From Desmodus rotundus (taxonomy: Eukaryota > Chordata > Mammalia > Chiroptera > Phyllostomidae), in the NCBI RefSeq assembly GCF_022682495.2, contig NC_071392.1:86940797-87004796 (forward strand): a DNA stretch of 64,000 nucleotides. Direction: 5' to 3'. The notes under the pieces were generated by a model. That model did no database searches, was not told the origin of the DNA, and was given only the letters and a program-made list of their open reading frames with translations. Shown here piece by piece: positions 11,808-22,225 of the stretch (position 1 is the first letter of the stretch; every line of letters begins with the position of its first letter). The position numbers and the translations under genes were made by a program.

Positions 11808-12360
11808 TGATGCAGATCCCAGCCCACAGGATCCAGTGTTGTGGTTGCAATAGACAAATACACATGGACTACCGAGTCCTGTGGAGGAAAAGGGACAGCG
11901 GTGGCCACTCTGTCAAAAGGAGAGCACCCCGACCCTTGCCATGACAGGCTTTTATTGTTTTTCTAGGCTGGTACATCAAAGATGGTCCTCATTTACTATG
12001 CATAGGTTTGTTTTGGGTGGTTATCTTTTACAGACAACAAAGGAGAGTGTGTCACTAAATACATCAAAGGAGGATATTTGCAATGTAAAGGGAGAAATGG
12101 TCTAAACCGGTTATGCTCCATACCTGGAAGGTCTAGCTCAGATTTTGGGAAGATAAAGATACTCAGTAAACATTTGCTGCCTCAGGGTGAGGGAGTTTTA
12201 GCAAGAGCAAGTCTCATAGCAGTCTAGGTACAATGCAGGCCTGATTTCCCAAGGGAGAACCTATCCATGGATGTGGGTCCTGCCCGCCAACCTCACTCCC
12301 CACTGGCTTTTCTGAGTGGGGGCTGAGCCACATTTCTCACACTTGGAATGGTTCCCCATA
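11808..12360 (-). mobile_element. Solo LTR of an endogenous retrovirus, copy B
   Basis: This is the reverse-oriented partner of the LTR at 5250-5817, alignable end to end. In sense it starts TATGGGGAACC, contains 'aacaataaaagcctgtcatg' (a TATA- or polyadenylation-like element) and 'tttcctccacaggactcggt', and ends CTGCATCA. The 6-bp repeat GATAAA flanks it exactly (11802-11807 and 12361-12366). No internal retroviral sequence adjoins it. A short plus-strand open frame across it aligns with one across copy A because both are repeat shadows, not because of a shared protein. Confidence 0.75.
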
Positions 12361-12366
12361 GATAAA

Positions 12367-15300
12367 TATAATGCCCATTGATGAGAAGGCAGAAAACAAT
12401 GAAGTGGAGAATTAATACTTGACTGAATGCTTCCAAAAACATTGTGTTATAATGTGAGAAGAAAGATGAATAAGAAACAAATGAAAAATACATAGAAGTT
12501 TACCTTATTCATAAAAAAGCAAAGAAACAATATGACACTTTACATCATTTCTTCTTAGAGTGTAGTTTATTGTACACTTTCTTTGCATAAGTTAATTTTG
12601 TTAACTCCCCCTTTTGTGACCTTCTGTAAATGTCCCTTTATTGCTTTATGAGGTTGACTTGGCAAGATGTTAGTAATGGTGACAAAAACAAACATGATGA
12701 ATTTCTGCTGTCCTGTGAGATTTCTTCAGTGCGGAAGTTCTTTTGCTGTTTAGAATCCTAATGTTATGCTCAAGCAGCCCTTTCCGCCCATCAGATAGCG
12801 TGCTGCCATCTGCAGAAGTGCCACAGAACGAAGATTTATGTGTTACTATTTAAGGAACTGAGGCTTGGCAACTCCTTGCTGTTCATTTGGCCAAACAATA
12901 ATATGCTAATTAACCTACTTGACCCAAATTACACAGCACTTGAGTATGTTCAGCCAACCCAGTTGCTCAGCTCCTGCGTGCTCCTGACCCTACCATTCTG
13001 CGTGCAGGAGGTTTTACATCATAAAACAAATGGTGGTCGGGCTGCTCCACTTCACTGTCTGAAAGGGGATTAATTATCTTCAGCTTACTAACAGAAATTT
13101 ATATTTCACTTGGTTCGTTATGATTATACCGATATTTCACAATTAATGTGCATCAGCTGGGGCAAAAAAGTTAGGTTTTTTTTCCACCACAACAATCTGC
13201 ATTTTTCAGTTGGCTGAAACACTGATAGAGAAGTATAGACCTTCATATTTATTTGTGCTTGTGCTTAGGACATGAAACTCAAGACCCACATGTGGGATTC
13301 AGAGTGGATGAACACCAGAAGCTATATGCAAAGTTTTGTTTGCGTGTGTTTAAAGTGTTTTCGGGAAATGGTTTTCTTAAGATTCTCAAAATAAAATGAA
13401 AAAATAGTCATTCGATATTCTCAACTAATGATCCTTTTAAAAATAACTTCTCTCTGTGGACCCACATCTCTGGTTTCCTTATTATTTATTCTATACTGCT
13501 GAGAAGTTATTGCAATCTCTCCCACCAATCCTCCACCCAATCTGCATCTCAGCAGAATTCAAATGAGTTAAAATGAAACTCTCCAAAAATGAGAAACAAA
13601 TTCAAACGGCAGAGGTATTACAGAAAATTAGTGCCAGGAAGCTCTCGAAGTTGTATTTTCTAGCACATGTCAAAAGCATGGCAAAGTGGCTGAGATTCCA
13701 AAAAATCTCTTGAAATTTTGATAACGAAACAACAGGAAAAGAACTTAGAAAAAACATCCAGTTAGGATGTTCGGGAGAATGTGATACTCAAGGCCTTTGC
13801 CCCAAATGCGCCCCTCAAATCTCTGCCTTCTGTGCCTTACGCATCAGAGACCTGCTGTTCGTGTGGTAAGCCTGCTGCAGTTAGGGTTCACCCTTCTGTG
13901 AAGCTTCCTTACTCATAATAGAATCCTCTGCCTGATCCCCATCTTTTCTGCCCCCAGATGTGGGGCTCAGAGACTTTTTATGCTGTGAAGAACTCCCTGT
14001 AGCTTTCATCCTTTGCCTTATATAGGTGATTCGTAACCTTCAGCTTTATGTTGTCTTCTCCCAAGGCGTTGGTGGGCCCCGGCAATGGCTATTTTACTCT
14101 GTGGTCCTTATAATTACTATTTCCCATGAGCTCCTTGGGCATGTGAACATTGCCCCCACTAGTGGACCCCCTTCTTCCAGCACTACGTTCTCATTCACCA
14201 CTAATGGAGGTTTACCAGATGCATTGACCCCCACACAGTGACTGTCAGTGCCCTGCTCACCACAAGGGATGGGGTCCTCATGATCAGATGGCTGTTGGGG
14301 GACCCAGCTGCAATCTCATCTTAGTGTCTGCTTCCTACGTCACCACTGGCGTTCATGGGCACTGAGTGTGCTCTCTGGGAAGCAGATTCTGGGTGCAAGT
14401 CTGCTTACCGGGAAGTGTCAGTGAGGTCAATCCATGTGAGACAGGAGGGGGCCAGATGGGGCAGAGGGAGAAGGCGCAGCCTTTGCCTCTATGCATCAGC
14501 CGGTCACTGGAGTGCAGGCTGCCCCCAGGAAGGGGGTGTCCCTGGACGTGAGAGTCGCTATCGAGTGAGGGTCGTTTCTGTGAGGGATTCAGGTAGGTAC
14601 TAACAGCTGGTGTCTGGCTGCTGGGGGAATGGACATCTCAGTCCCAAAGGAAAGGCTGGGTGGCACACCTCAATGTCTACTGCAAACTAAAGTGTAAATT
14701 TATAACATAAGAATGTTATTTATTAAAGCTTGATAGAAGGTAAAAAGTAATTTATTTATACATAGATATCTATTATATATAGATATATAAATATATATAC
14801 ATTTGCATAGGTGGTAAAGCTATTAAGAAAAAAGTAATTTGCAGAAAAATCACTAATAGGGTTAACTGGGTGGAAGAAGCAGTTGATTTTCTGGGAGGGC
14901 ACACGGGATGTTAAAGATAGTGATAAAGTTCTGTTTCCACATCTGGGCGATTAATACATGTGTGACCCTTTCTCTCTTTTCTTCAACATATACATTTACA
15001 TTGGTATACTCTTATTTATTTATATCACACTTCCTCTCCTAAAGGAGGGGAGGATGAGGGTATACATACATGACTACTAGTTAGTTTAACGTTAAACCTG
15101 AGATAGGAGGATGATGAGAGTACTGAAGCAGTAAAGACAAAGACTCAGAGTACCCGAAATGAGGGAGGTAGAAGATCTTACCCTGTTTTCAATGCACCGT
15201 CCGGTCGAGGACTTCTCAACCGAGAGGAATTCTGAATTTAGCAATAGGGATCTTGTCCAGAGCAAGAAACACTCTGTTGGAATAGTAGTGCTTTCTCCAA

Positions 15301-15571
15301 GCACTCTATTTAGAAAGGTCTGTTATTTGGAAAAGTTCTGACTTAGCATGATGATGTGAAAAGGTAGAATCAAGATTTGTAGGAAAATCAGAAACAGAAT
15401 ACTGTTGGTGTTACAGTAGGAAGACAAATTATGACCCGAACACCCAGGATAAAATTAACTCATTTTGGAAATGGTATGTGTACTGTTACTAGAAATGGAT
15501 AAAAGTGAGAATATTCATGGTCTGAGGATTATGGAGCCATTTAAGAGTCAGAGGTGATATTCATCTCTTCA
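12367..15571. other. Unique DNA; possible conserved non-coding stretch near 12.8-13.1 kb
   Basis: No gene recognised. About 12840-13080 has homeodomain-like motifs ('atatgctaattaacc', 'gggattaattatc') close to an AACAATA motif. A GC-richer stretch lies at about 13,850-14,660 and has overlapping open frames without recognisable domains. An AT-rich TATATA run lies at about 14,755-14,805. Confidence 0.4.
12801..12817 (-). promoter_or_regulatory. CTCF-like motif, reverse strand
   Basis: Read on the reverse strand, 'cttctgcagatggcagca' fits the CTCF core (AGATGGCAG) with about 10 of 12 core positions. This is motif matching only; occupancy is unknown. Confidence 0.3.
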
Positions 15572-15680
15572 TTTTATTCAGCATGTTTATCGAGCGTCTG
15601 TGAAATGCCGGCACTGTGTCAAATGCTGGCAATAGAATAATAAACACAGAGCACATGGTTCTGGCTCATGGTTCCAAAAA
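15572..15680 (-). repeat. L2 3' end fragment, reverse orientation
   Basis: 'tgtttatcgagcgtctgtga', 'tgccggcactgtgtcaaatg' and 'gaataataaacacagagcac' fit the reversed L2 tail (the widespread 'ttattgagcacctactatg' pattern). Short and diverged. Confidence 0.55.
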
Positions 15681-15858
15681 TCTAGTTTTCCTACTTTTAA
15701 GATCCTAAACAGTTTTATTTAAATGAAACATATACAGAGCCACAATATCTAACAGAGATATGGATTCTGCACTCAGTTCCAATATGTGGGTATTTTTCTG
15801 CACACATCTGGGAAGTTCTCTGACACCAGCAGGGTGGCCCAGAATTCAACTCAATTCT

Positions 15859-15923
15859 GCTACTATAGTAGTATAGTATACTACTACTATACTATGAGTA
15901 TACTATGAGTATACTCATAGTAG
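15859..15923. repeat. Cluster of short perfect palindromes
   Basis: The run contains the 12-bp perfect palindrome CTACTATAGTAG and the 18-bp perfect palindrome CTATGAGTATACTCATAG, with further TATAGTATAC/GTATACTATA arms between them. The block is built from TACTA and GAGTATA units on both strands and could fold into several hairpins. Confidence 0.75.
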
Positions 15924-16049
15924 GTCAGAAACACACATGAGAGCTCAGTTCCATGAGACTGCCTGTACATGGGATGCCAATCCCACATCCAGGTAGTTAG
16001 CTGTGCTGCTCACAGACTGGCTAGAAATCAGAGGTTTCCAAGGCCTCTA

Positions 16050-16640
16050 CTTTGGGGTTGATTAATTTTCTAGAGTTGCTCACAGAATTCAGGAAACCCA
16101 ATAACTCACTAGATTCCCAAATTATTAGAAAGTATATTCAAGGATACACTCACCAGCCAGATGAAGAGACACACAAGTCAAAGTCTGCAACACAGGAGCT
16201 TTCGTGTTCATGGAGTTTGGGGTCTGGCCTCCCAGCCTGGAAGCTCTCCAAACCCCCTCTTTTTGGGTTTTATGGTTTTTATGGAGGCTTCATTACACAT
16301 GCATGATTGATTAAACCATTGGCCATTCATAATTGATTATTGATTCAACCTTCATTCCCACTCTCAGGCCTAGAAATCAGGGGGTGGACTGAAAGTTCCA
16401 ACCCTCCATTTATGGTTGGTTCCCCTGACAAGCAGCCCCATCCTTAGGTGCTTTCCTAGGCCACCTCATTAGCATAAGCTCAGCTGTGGTGGGAAGGGGC
16501 TTGTTATTTCGTGCGCATGAAGCCCTTTCAGGAACTGAGGACCAGACACCAAATACTCTAGTAAAAGATGCTCCTATTGCTTTTATCCAAGGAAATTCCA
16601 AGGGTTTTGACAGCTATGAGCTAGAAACTGGATAAAACTG
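16050..16640. repeat. ERVL-type LTR relic
   Basis: Recognisable phrases are 'gagttgctcacagaattcag', 'acaggagctttcgtgttcat', 'ctggaagctctccaaacccc', 'ttatggaggcttcattacac', 'gattgattaaaccattggcc', 'aggccacctcattagcataa' and 'aggaaattccaagggttttg'. These resemble MER21-like mammalian LTRs. Some edges are uncertain. The two short open frames here are not genes. Confidence 0.65.
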
Positions 16641-17609
16641 ACATATATTTACTATACATCACAATTTTGCAAGAGATAAAAGCAAAAATTATTTTAATTG
16701 AAGTGGAGACTGTTCTCTGCCCACTGCCTTCCCCTGTGCACCCGCCCCCCAAAGCACTTTCTTTTGCCAAAACACGCACAGAGCACACCACCCACAATAT
16801 GCTACCACAAATTAGGCGTCACACATCCCTGTGTGAGCTGAAATGCTAGAGGATATTTAAGATGATTATCTAATTCCAGATAATTTAAAAAATTGTTAAA
16901 TGTTTTTGTGATATGCTCAACTCACAGAGTTTCATTAACTTTGAGTTGAATACCTATTAATCCTCTGAAGATATCAAAATATATTTTACATTTTATTTCA
17001 TTTATATTAATAAAAAACAGATTAACACTACAAATTTTTCATTGTTGCTTTTACACGTCATGATTAAACTAATTTGGTTGCTTATTAAAAATTGAAGTGG
17101 GCTTATTTATAAGTCATCATTTTAGCAATAAACAGTTATTCTAAATAGAGAAGAAATCTGTCCATAGTTGGTCCATTCCATTTAATAAAACAACTTTAGG
17201 GAGTTACAGAACAGATTATATTCAAATTAGTGTCCATGTTGTACACTTGTTTAACCATAAATATGTAAGTCACTGCTATGTACAGATATTCATATTATTA
17301 TGTTCTGTTCCTCTTTTCCCTGTCTTACATCAGAGGAAACTGGGGATAATCACGTCTTGGAGCTTAAGTCAGGCCCTCGGCAGAGGAACAAAATTACTTG
17401 AATAAATAATAGGCGTCACAAAAGTCACCATGGAAACACAAGGATGTGTGTTTCTATAGAAACTTCAAGCCCTCTTACTTATATTCATGATATCTATTTA
17501 TGATAATAGTAATATTTGTCATTTTTATCATATAAAAAAATCAGAGCTAGAAAACTGATGATAGAAGTGTTGGTATAACAAATGTGTCCAAAAAATGACC
17601 TACGGGAAA
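16641..17609. other. Unique AT-rich DNA, nothing recognised
   Basis: AT-rich, with no recognisable repeat or exon. Confidence 0.4.
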
Positions 17610-17750
17610 TTGATCCATTCAGCCAGCCAACCATCTCTCCACAGATGCATCCAACAGATACTTTGTGCTCTCTGTTTGGGCCAGGCACTATTCTGTGCCC
17701 TAAGGACACACTAGTAAATAAGAAAGATAAAAACTTTAATCCTGAAAACT
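17610..17750 (-). repeat. L2 3' end fragment, reverse orientation
   Basis: 'tgcatccaacagatactttg', 'gggccaggcactattctgtg' and 'acacactagtaaataagaaa' follow the reversed L2 tail. It explains the 67-codon open frame at 17582-17785. Confidence 0.65.
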
Positions 17751-18364
17751 TTGATGTTGGTGGGAATAATTTGAAAGTAAATTAAAATCAAACATACCTC
17801 AGTTACATAGATTTTCATGGAACTGAGAATTGATGTTATATTTTGGGATATACTAAATATGCACTAAGCCATTGTATCTCTTTTTTTGTATCTCTTTTCC
17901 CCCAGCATCTCCCAAACTATGTGTCTTAATTACCTACTTAAAAACGTGCCTACTCTTCAAAACCATGGCTGTTTTTTGGAAATACCATTTTCTTTCCTGT
18001 TTCACACTAATGCTATATGTTAATATTGCTTCTCCCTCTTTTTCTAAAATAATATTTCTTTTTTGGTTCATTCATAGCTAAAGTGTATAAGGTGGTTTAT
18101 TTGAGATGGGGGATGGTGTGGAGGATCCAGGGATCAGGAAGAGGAAGACTAGACCCTAAAGCGGGTCTAGGGACAGTTTTTAGAGAAGCAACAAGTGATG
18201 TTAAGACTTGGCCTCTACTGTAGTCATTATTAGTATGTTTCAAGTGCAGTTTTGCATACGTGTTAGAGGAATATGCATGGATTAAGTGTAATAATCCAGG
18301 GTCCTTTGAACAGAAATGTGTACTATCTACAGTTTGCTTATTTTATATAGTATTAAAAGGTTAT

Positions 18365-18500
18365 GTTTATGTTATTATCCTATTTTAAAAGTCAGAGGAC
18401 TGAAATGCAGGGAGGTTACATAATTTGCCCCGGTCGACACTGCGAAAGGTGGGGAGAGTTAGTATCCAAACTCATGACTAGGCACCCTGCCCTTTGTCAC
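18365..18500 (-). repeat. MIR fragment, reverse orientation
   Basis: 'cctattttaaaagtcagagg', 'ctgaaatgcagggaggttac' and 'ataatttgccccggtc' match the reversed MIR core (gaggaaactgaggcacagagaggtt pattern). Partial and diverged. Confidence 0.6.
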
Positions 18501-20358
18501 CGTGGTATCTCCCGAGCCCGAGATCACAGAGAGAAGAAAAGCTTTCTCCTCTTGTACGCGATCCGCTCAGTCTGCGTTCGCTGCCAAGCTTATGAAACTC
18601 TTATTGATACACATGCAGAATGAGGCATGAATCTAATGACACACCAGGCTAATAACTCTCCTGAGGTTACACTCTAAGTGAAGAGCATTAGCACCATACT
18701 TTTTTTCCCTCCTTTCTGAGAAGGACACGCTCTCACCAGGCATGTTGTGATATTTAAACTACTGGCCATTGACAAGTTTCAGTCTTGTGTTTGGTGTTGG
18801 TAACTGCAGGTCATTTACTGCAAACTGTTTACATACCAGGAGTCGTATTTTTCACAGACATGGTTCATTGAATATGGATGATTGACAGAATGGATGAATT
18901 TTCTGAATAACTCAGACTGTTTGACAATCATAAATAAATAGAAATTGTCAAAAAGTTACTTTTTCTTGTATCTACTGCATTATTAAATAGTGACAAGGCA
19001 TTTTTTTCCCCCTTGTGATTCCATAGTTCTAAGAAAATCAGCCCATACAGGAAACTTTTACTAGAGGATCAACATTTTAGTACTCATCACTAAGTAAGGT
19101 AGAACATGCTTAGAAGGGGGAAAAGTAAGGAAAAAGAAATAGCTTATTTCTGTTGACATGATTTTGCATCACTAATTTCTGAAGGCCTATTAGTAGGGAA
19201 GTATTGGAATATGGTCTCTCTGTCTCATTCACACACATACACACAAACATATATGAATACACAAATAAATACTGTATTATATAAGCAATTAACATATACC
19301 CCAAAGGCCTAAACTCTTTGAATTTTGCAGATTTATCCTTGGGACAGGAGGCTTTATCTCCATGAGATAAGAATCTCCCAACTCTACAAGGTTACTTTTA
19401 AAATAGGGTTAACATTTGAGCACATACCATTTTTTTTTCCTTTAGCATCACGTATTAAACTTCCAAGGGAAATAACTATTTTATGTAATTCCCAACACCA
19501 TTTACTGCCACACTATAATCCTTCTATATTACCGAAGACAAATCATTTTCACCCTTGTCTAATAAGAAAGAGTTACCCATCCATAATAGTTACAAAGCCT
19601 ACTGATATCTTGACATTTTATCTTCATTGTTTATAAATATACCCTCCACTAACTGAGCAAGGCCACCTCTGATCACAAAGGTTAATTTGTTTTTCTTGGA
19701 ATCGAGTTAATGCAACCTATGAACCCATGATTCCTATCCGTCAGGGACAGAGAAGGAGAGGGGCTGGGTACCGACTCACTGTAACGACAGAGGCAATGGC
19801 AGCATCAAGGCCACCGGTCGCAGCTCACTTCTGGAGGCCAGGAGGTAATTTTATTACTGATAATGTCGTTGTGGGAAGAAATATTTTCCTGACCTCCTTC
19901 TTTCTTGACAGTTGACACATCTTGGGTTCCCAGAGGAACTCTCAAGCTCTAGGAAGAACTCCGAGAAACAATTCTCAGACTCCTTAGAGAATTAAGAAAC
20001 TCTAAAAAAACATATCAAGCAACACACATTTATTATAATAATGATGAATGTTTAATAAAATATTCATGCTGTCTGAAAAACAGTATCTATATCATTTTGA
20101 TGAGTGCTTCTGTATACGTTTACTGATTGTGTGACTTTTTTATATTATTTACTAAACTTGTATGGTTTTTTTTTTTTTGCTATTTCTAAATATAAAAGCC
20201 ACCTTTATAGGTAAGACTTTTCTAACATCAGAAGAGGATACTAAAGGTCCAAGGAAGGTGTTATTCATTGTCCCACACTTTTTAAAGTAGGAAATATCAG
20301 TGCCATTGGAATGGATTCATAGTTTACTAAGGAAGCTACTTGCAGGGAGTAAATAATT
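18501..20358. other. Unique DNA, nothing recognised
   Basis: AT-rich. A CpG-richer patch at about 19,730-19,830 and a plausible splice-acceptor-like tract near 19,885-19,912 are too weak to call an exon. Confidence 0.4.
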
Positions 20359-20374
20359 CGCACAAGCAATTTCT
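20359..20374. repeat. Left target-site duplication of the half-L1
   Basis: The 16-mer cgcacaagcaatttct is repeated exactly at 22210-22225, fixing both ends of the insertion. Confidence 0.95.
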
Positions 20375-20757
20375 TTTTTTTTCTTTTTTTTTTTTTAATA
20401 TATTTATTGATTATGCTATTACAGTTGTCCCATTTCCCCCCCCACTCCACTCCATCCTGCCCACCCCCCTCCCTCCCACATTCCCCCCCCATAGTTCATG
20501 TCCATGGGTCATACTTATAAGTTCTTTGGCTTCTACATTTCCTACACTATTTTTACCCTCCCCCTGTCTATTTTCCACCTATCATCTATGCTACTTATTC
20601 TCTGTACCTTTACCCCCCTCTCCCCCTCCCACTCCCCTATTGACAACCCTCATGTTCTAGTTGTTTGCCTAGTTTGCTCTCGTTTTTGTTTTATGTGTGG
20701 TCGTTAATAACTGTGAGTTTGGTGTCATTTTTACTGTTCCTATTTTTGATCTTTTTC

Positions 20758-21453
20758 TTAGGTAACTCCCTTTAACATTTCATATAATAAGGGCTTGGTG
20801 ATGATGAACCTCTTCAACTTGACCTTATCTGAGAAGCACTTTATCCTCCCTTCCATTCTAAATGATAGCTTTGCTGGATATAGTAATCTTGGACGTAGGT
20901 CCTTGCGTTTAATCTTGGGTAATGTAATTATGATGTGTCTTGTTGTGTTCCTCCTTGGGTCCAGCTTCTTTGGGACTCTCTGAGCTTCCTGGACTTCCCG
21001 GAAGTCTATTTCCTTTGCCAGATCGGGGAAGTTCTCCATTATTTGTTCAAATAAGTTTTCAATTTTTTGTTCTTCCTCTTCTCCTTCTGGCACCCCTATA
21101 ATTCGGATGTTGGAACGTTTCAAGGTGTCCTGGAGGTTCCTAAGCCTCTCCTCATTTTTCCAAGTTCTTGTTTCTTCATTCTTTTCTGGTTGAATGTTTG
21201 TTTCTTCCTTCTGGTCCATAGCATTGATTTGAGTCCCAGTTTCCTTCTCATCACTATTGGTTCCCTGTACATTTTCCTTTGTTTCTGTTAGCATAGGCTT
21301 CATTTTTTCATCTGTTTTTCGAATAGATTCAACCAAGTCTGTGAGCATATTGATAACCAGTGCTTTGAACTGTGCATCCGATAGGTTGGCTATCTCTTCG
21401 TCGCTTAGTTGTATTTTTTCTGGAGCTTTGAAGTGTTCTGTCATTTGGGCCAT
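20758..21453 (-). CDS. L1-type ORF1p, 231 aa, C-terminal domain deleted in frame
   Basis: ORF1p is the RNA-binding trimeric chaperone of L1 particles. Residues 1-105 are charged, coiled-coil-like sequence. The RRM region follows, with 'RNLQDTLKRSNIRIIGVPEG' and 'ENLFEQIMENFPDLAKEIDF', then 'VQEAQRVPKKLDPRRNTTRH'. After 'IITLPKIK' the protein jumps to 'RKDLRPRLLYPAKLSFRMEG' and the terminal 'FIITKPLLYEMLKG'. Compared with copy 2, 47 residues of the C-terminal domain are missing (141 bp, junction about 20905-20909), yet the frame is kept. The start is the first ATG after the 5' UTR, beginning MAQMTEHF. The core of the nucleic-acid-binding domain is lost, so normal chaperone function is doubtful; coiled-coil assembly could persist. 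Expression is unknown. Confidence 0.85.
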   Translation of the reverse strand: MAQMTEHFKAPEKIQLSDEEIANLSDAQFKALVINMLTDLVESIRKTDEKMKPMLTETKENVQGTNSDEKETGTQINAMDQKEETNIQPEKNEETRTWKNEERLRNLQDTLKRSNIRIIGVPEGEEEEQKIENLFEQIMENFPDLAKEIDFREVQEAQRVPKKLDPRRNTTRHIIITLPKIKRKDLRPRLLYPAKLSFRMEGRIKCFSDKVKLKRFIITKPLLYEMLKGVT

Positions 21454-22209
21454 TTTTTTTGTTTGTTTGTCTTGGCGCGTCTGTTACGTTAAGGGGCGGA
21501 GCCTTAGGTGTTCACCGGGGCGGGGTAATGCTGGTCGCTGCGCTGTGATGCTGTACGTGGGGGTGGGGCCGAGAGGGAGCAATGGCGCCCGCTTCACTCT
21601 CCTCCGGATTTCAGTCTTTCACTCCGCTACCCACAATCAAACTGGGCCCCTCTGGTGCTGGTTCCCGAGTAAGTGGGCCTGTGCACACTCTAGGCCCCTG
21701 TGGGTCTCTCCAACAACCTCTCCTGTGAGGCTGGGAGTCTCTCCTGCCGCCCCAACCCCCAGGGGCGCTTTCAATCAGAGGTTTGGGGCTTTATTTCCCC
21801 GAGCTGGAGCCCTGGGTTGCGCAGCGGTCTGCTTCTCTGCCCGCCGTTCGTCCGGTTTATCTGTGGGCGAATGTGGTGCCGCAATGTGCTATCCGCCACT
21901 CTGCCTGCCCCACTCTCCGCCACTCTGAGTCCGGCCCTCTGGGTTTATCTGCACAAATGTGGGACCGCAGGGTCTGCTAGTGCTCGGACTGCCTGCGCCA
22001 TTTGTCCCACACTCCGCCAGTCTCAGTCCCGCCACAGCCACGCGAGTCCTCTCCACCCCGGTGCCCGTCTCCGCCCCTCCTACCAGTCTGGATGAATGAT
22101 TATTTTCTGTTTCCTTGGTGTTGGTCCCCCTTGCTGTTCGATTCTCTGTCAGTTCTGGTTGTGTGAGGAGGCGCAGTGTGTCTACCTACGCCGATCTTGG
22201 TTCTCCAGC
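21454..22209 (-). promoter_or_regulatory. 5' UTR / internal promoter region of half-L1 copy 1
   Basis: CpG-rich sequence upstream of ORF1 and ending at the TSD, which is where an L1-type internal RNA polymerase II promoter lies. Two diverged tandem units of about 90-100 bp are visible at about 21,850-22,030: both contain 'gtttatctg', then a GAATGTGG or AAATGTGG block with a following 'accgcag/gccgcaa', then 'cactccgcc'. Plus-strand open frames over this stretch (up to 223 codons) are low-complexity antisense frames and I do not call them genes. Confidence 0.6.
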
Positions 22210-22225
22210 CGCACAAGCAATTTCT
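22210..22225. repeat. Right target-site duplication of the half-L1
   Basis: Exact copy of 20359-20374. Confidence 0.95.

Larger units (their letters stand above)
20375..22209 (-). mobile_element. Half-L1 (HAL1-like) retrotransposon without ORF2, copy 1
   Basis: A reverse-strand element of 1,835 bp is bounded by a perfect 16-bp duplication. From its 5' end (22209) it has a GC- and CpG-rich 5' UTR of about 756 bp, an L1-type ORF1 (21453-20758), then a 3' UTR of about 380 bp with a G-rich tract, an AATAAA (20403-20408, complement) and a poly(A) tail. No ORF2 sequence lies between ORF1 and the tail. The ORF1/3' UTR junction recurs in the copy at 35583-37271, so the structure is that of a family and not a one-off deletion. 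Half-L1 elements are known in mammals; they must borrow an L1 reverse transcriptase. The TSD identity and open ORF1 argue for a fairly young insertion. Confidence 0.88.

Noticed and set aside
5542..12105. Apparent protein homology between the frame at 5542-5796 (minus) and that at 11881-12105 (plus)
   Set aside because: The similarity is real but arises because both are the same strand of two solo LTRs of one family; it is not a gene family.
21257..21928. 223-codon plus-strand open frame
   Set aside because: It is antisense to the half-L1 ORF1 start and 5' UTR. Its composition is low-complexity and it shows no domain; an ORF0-like role cannot be supported.
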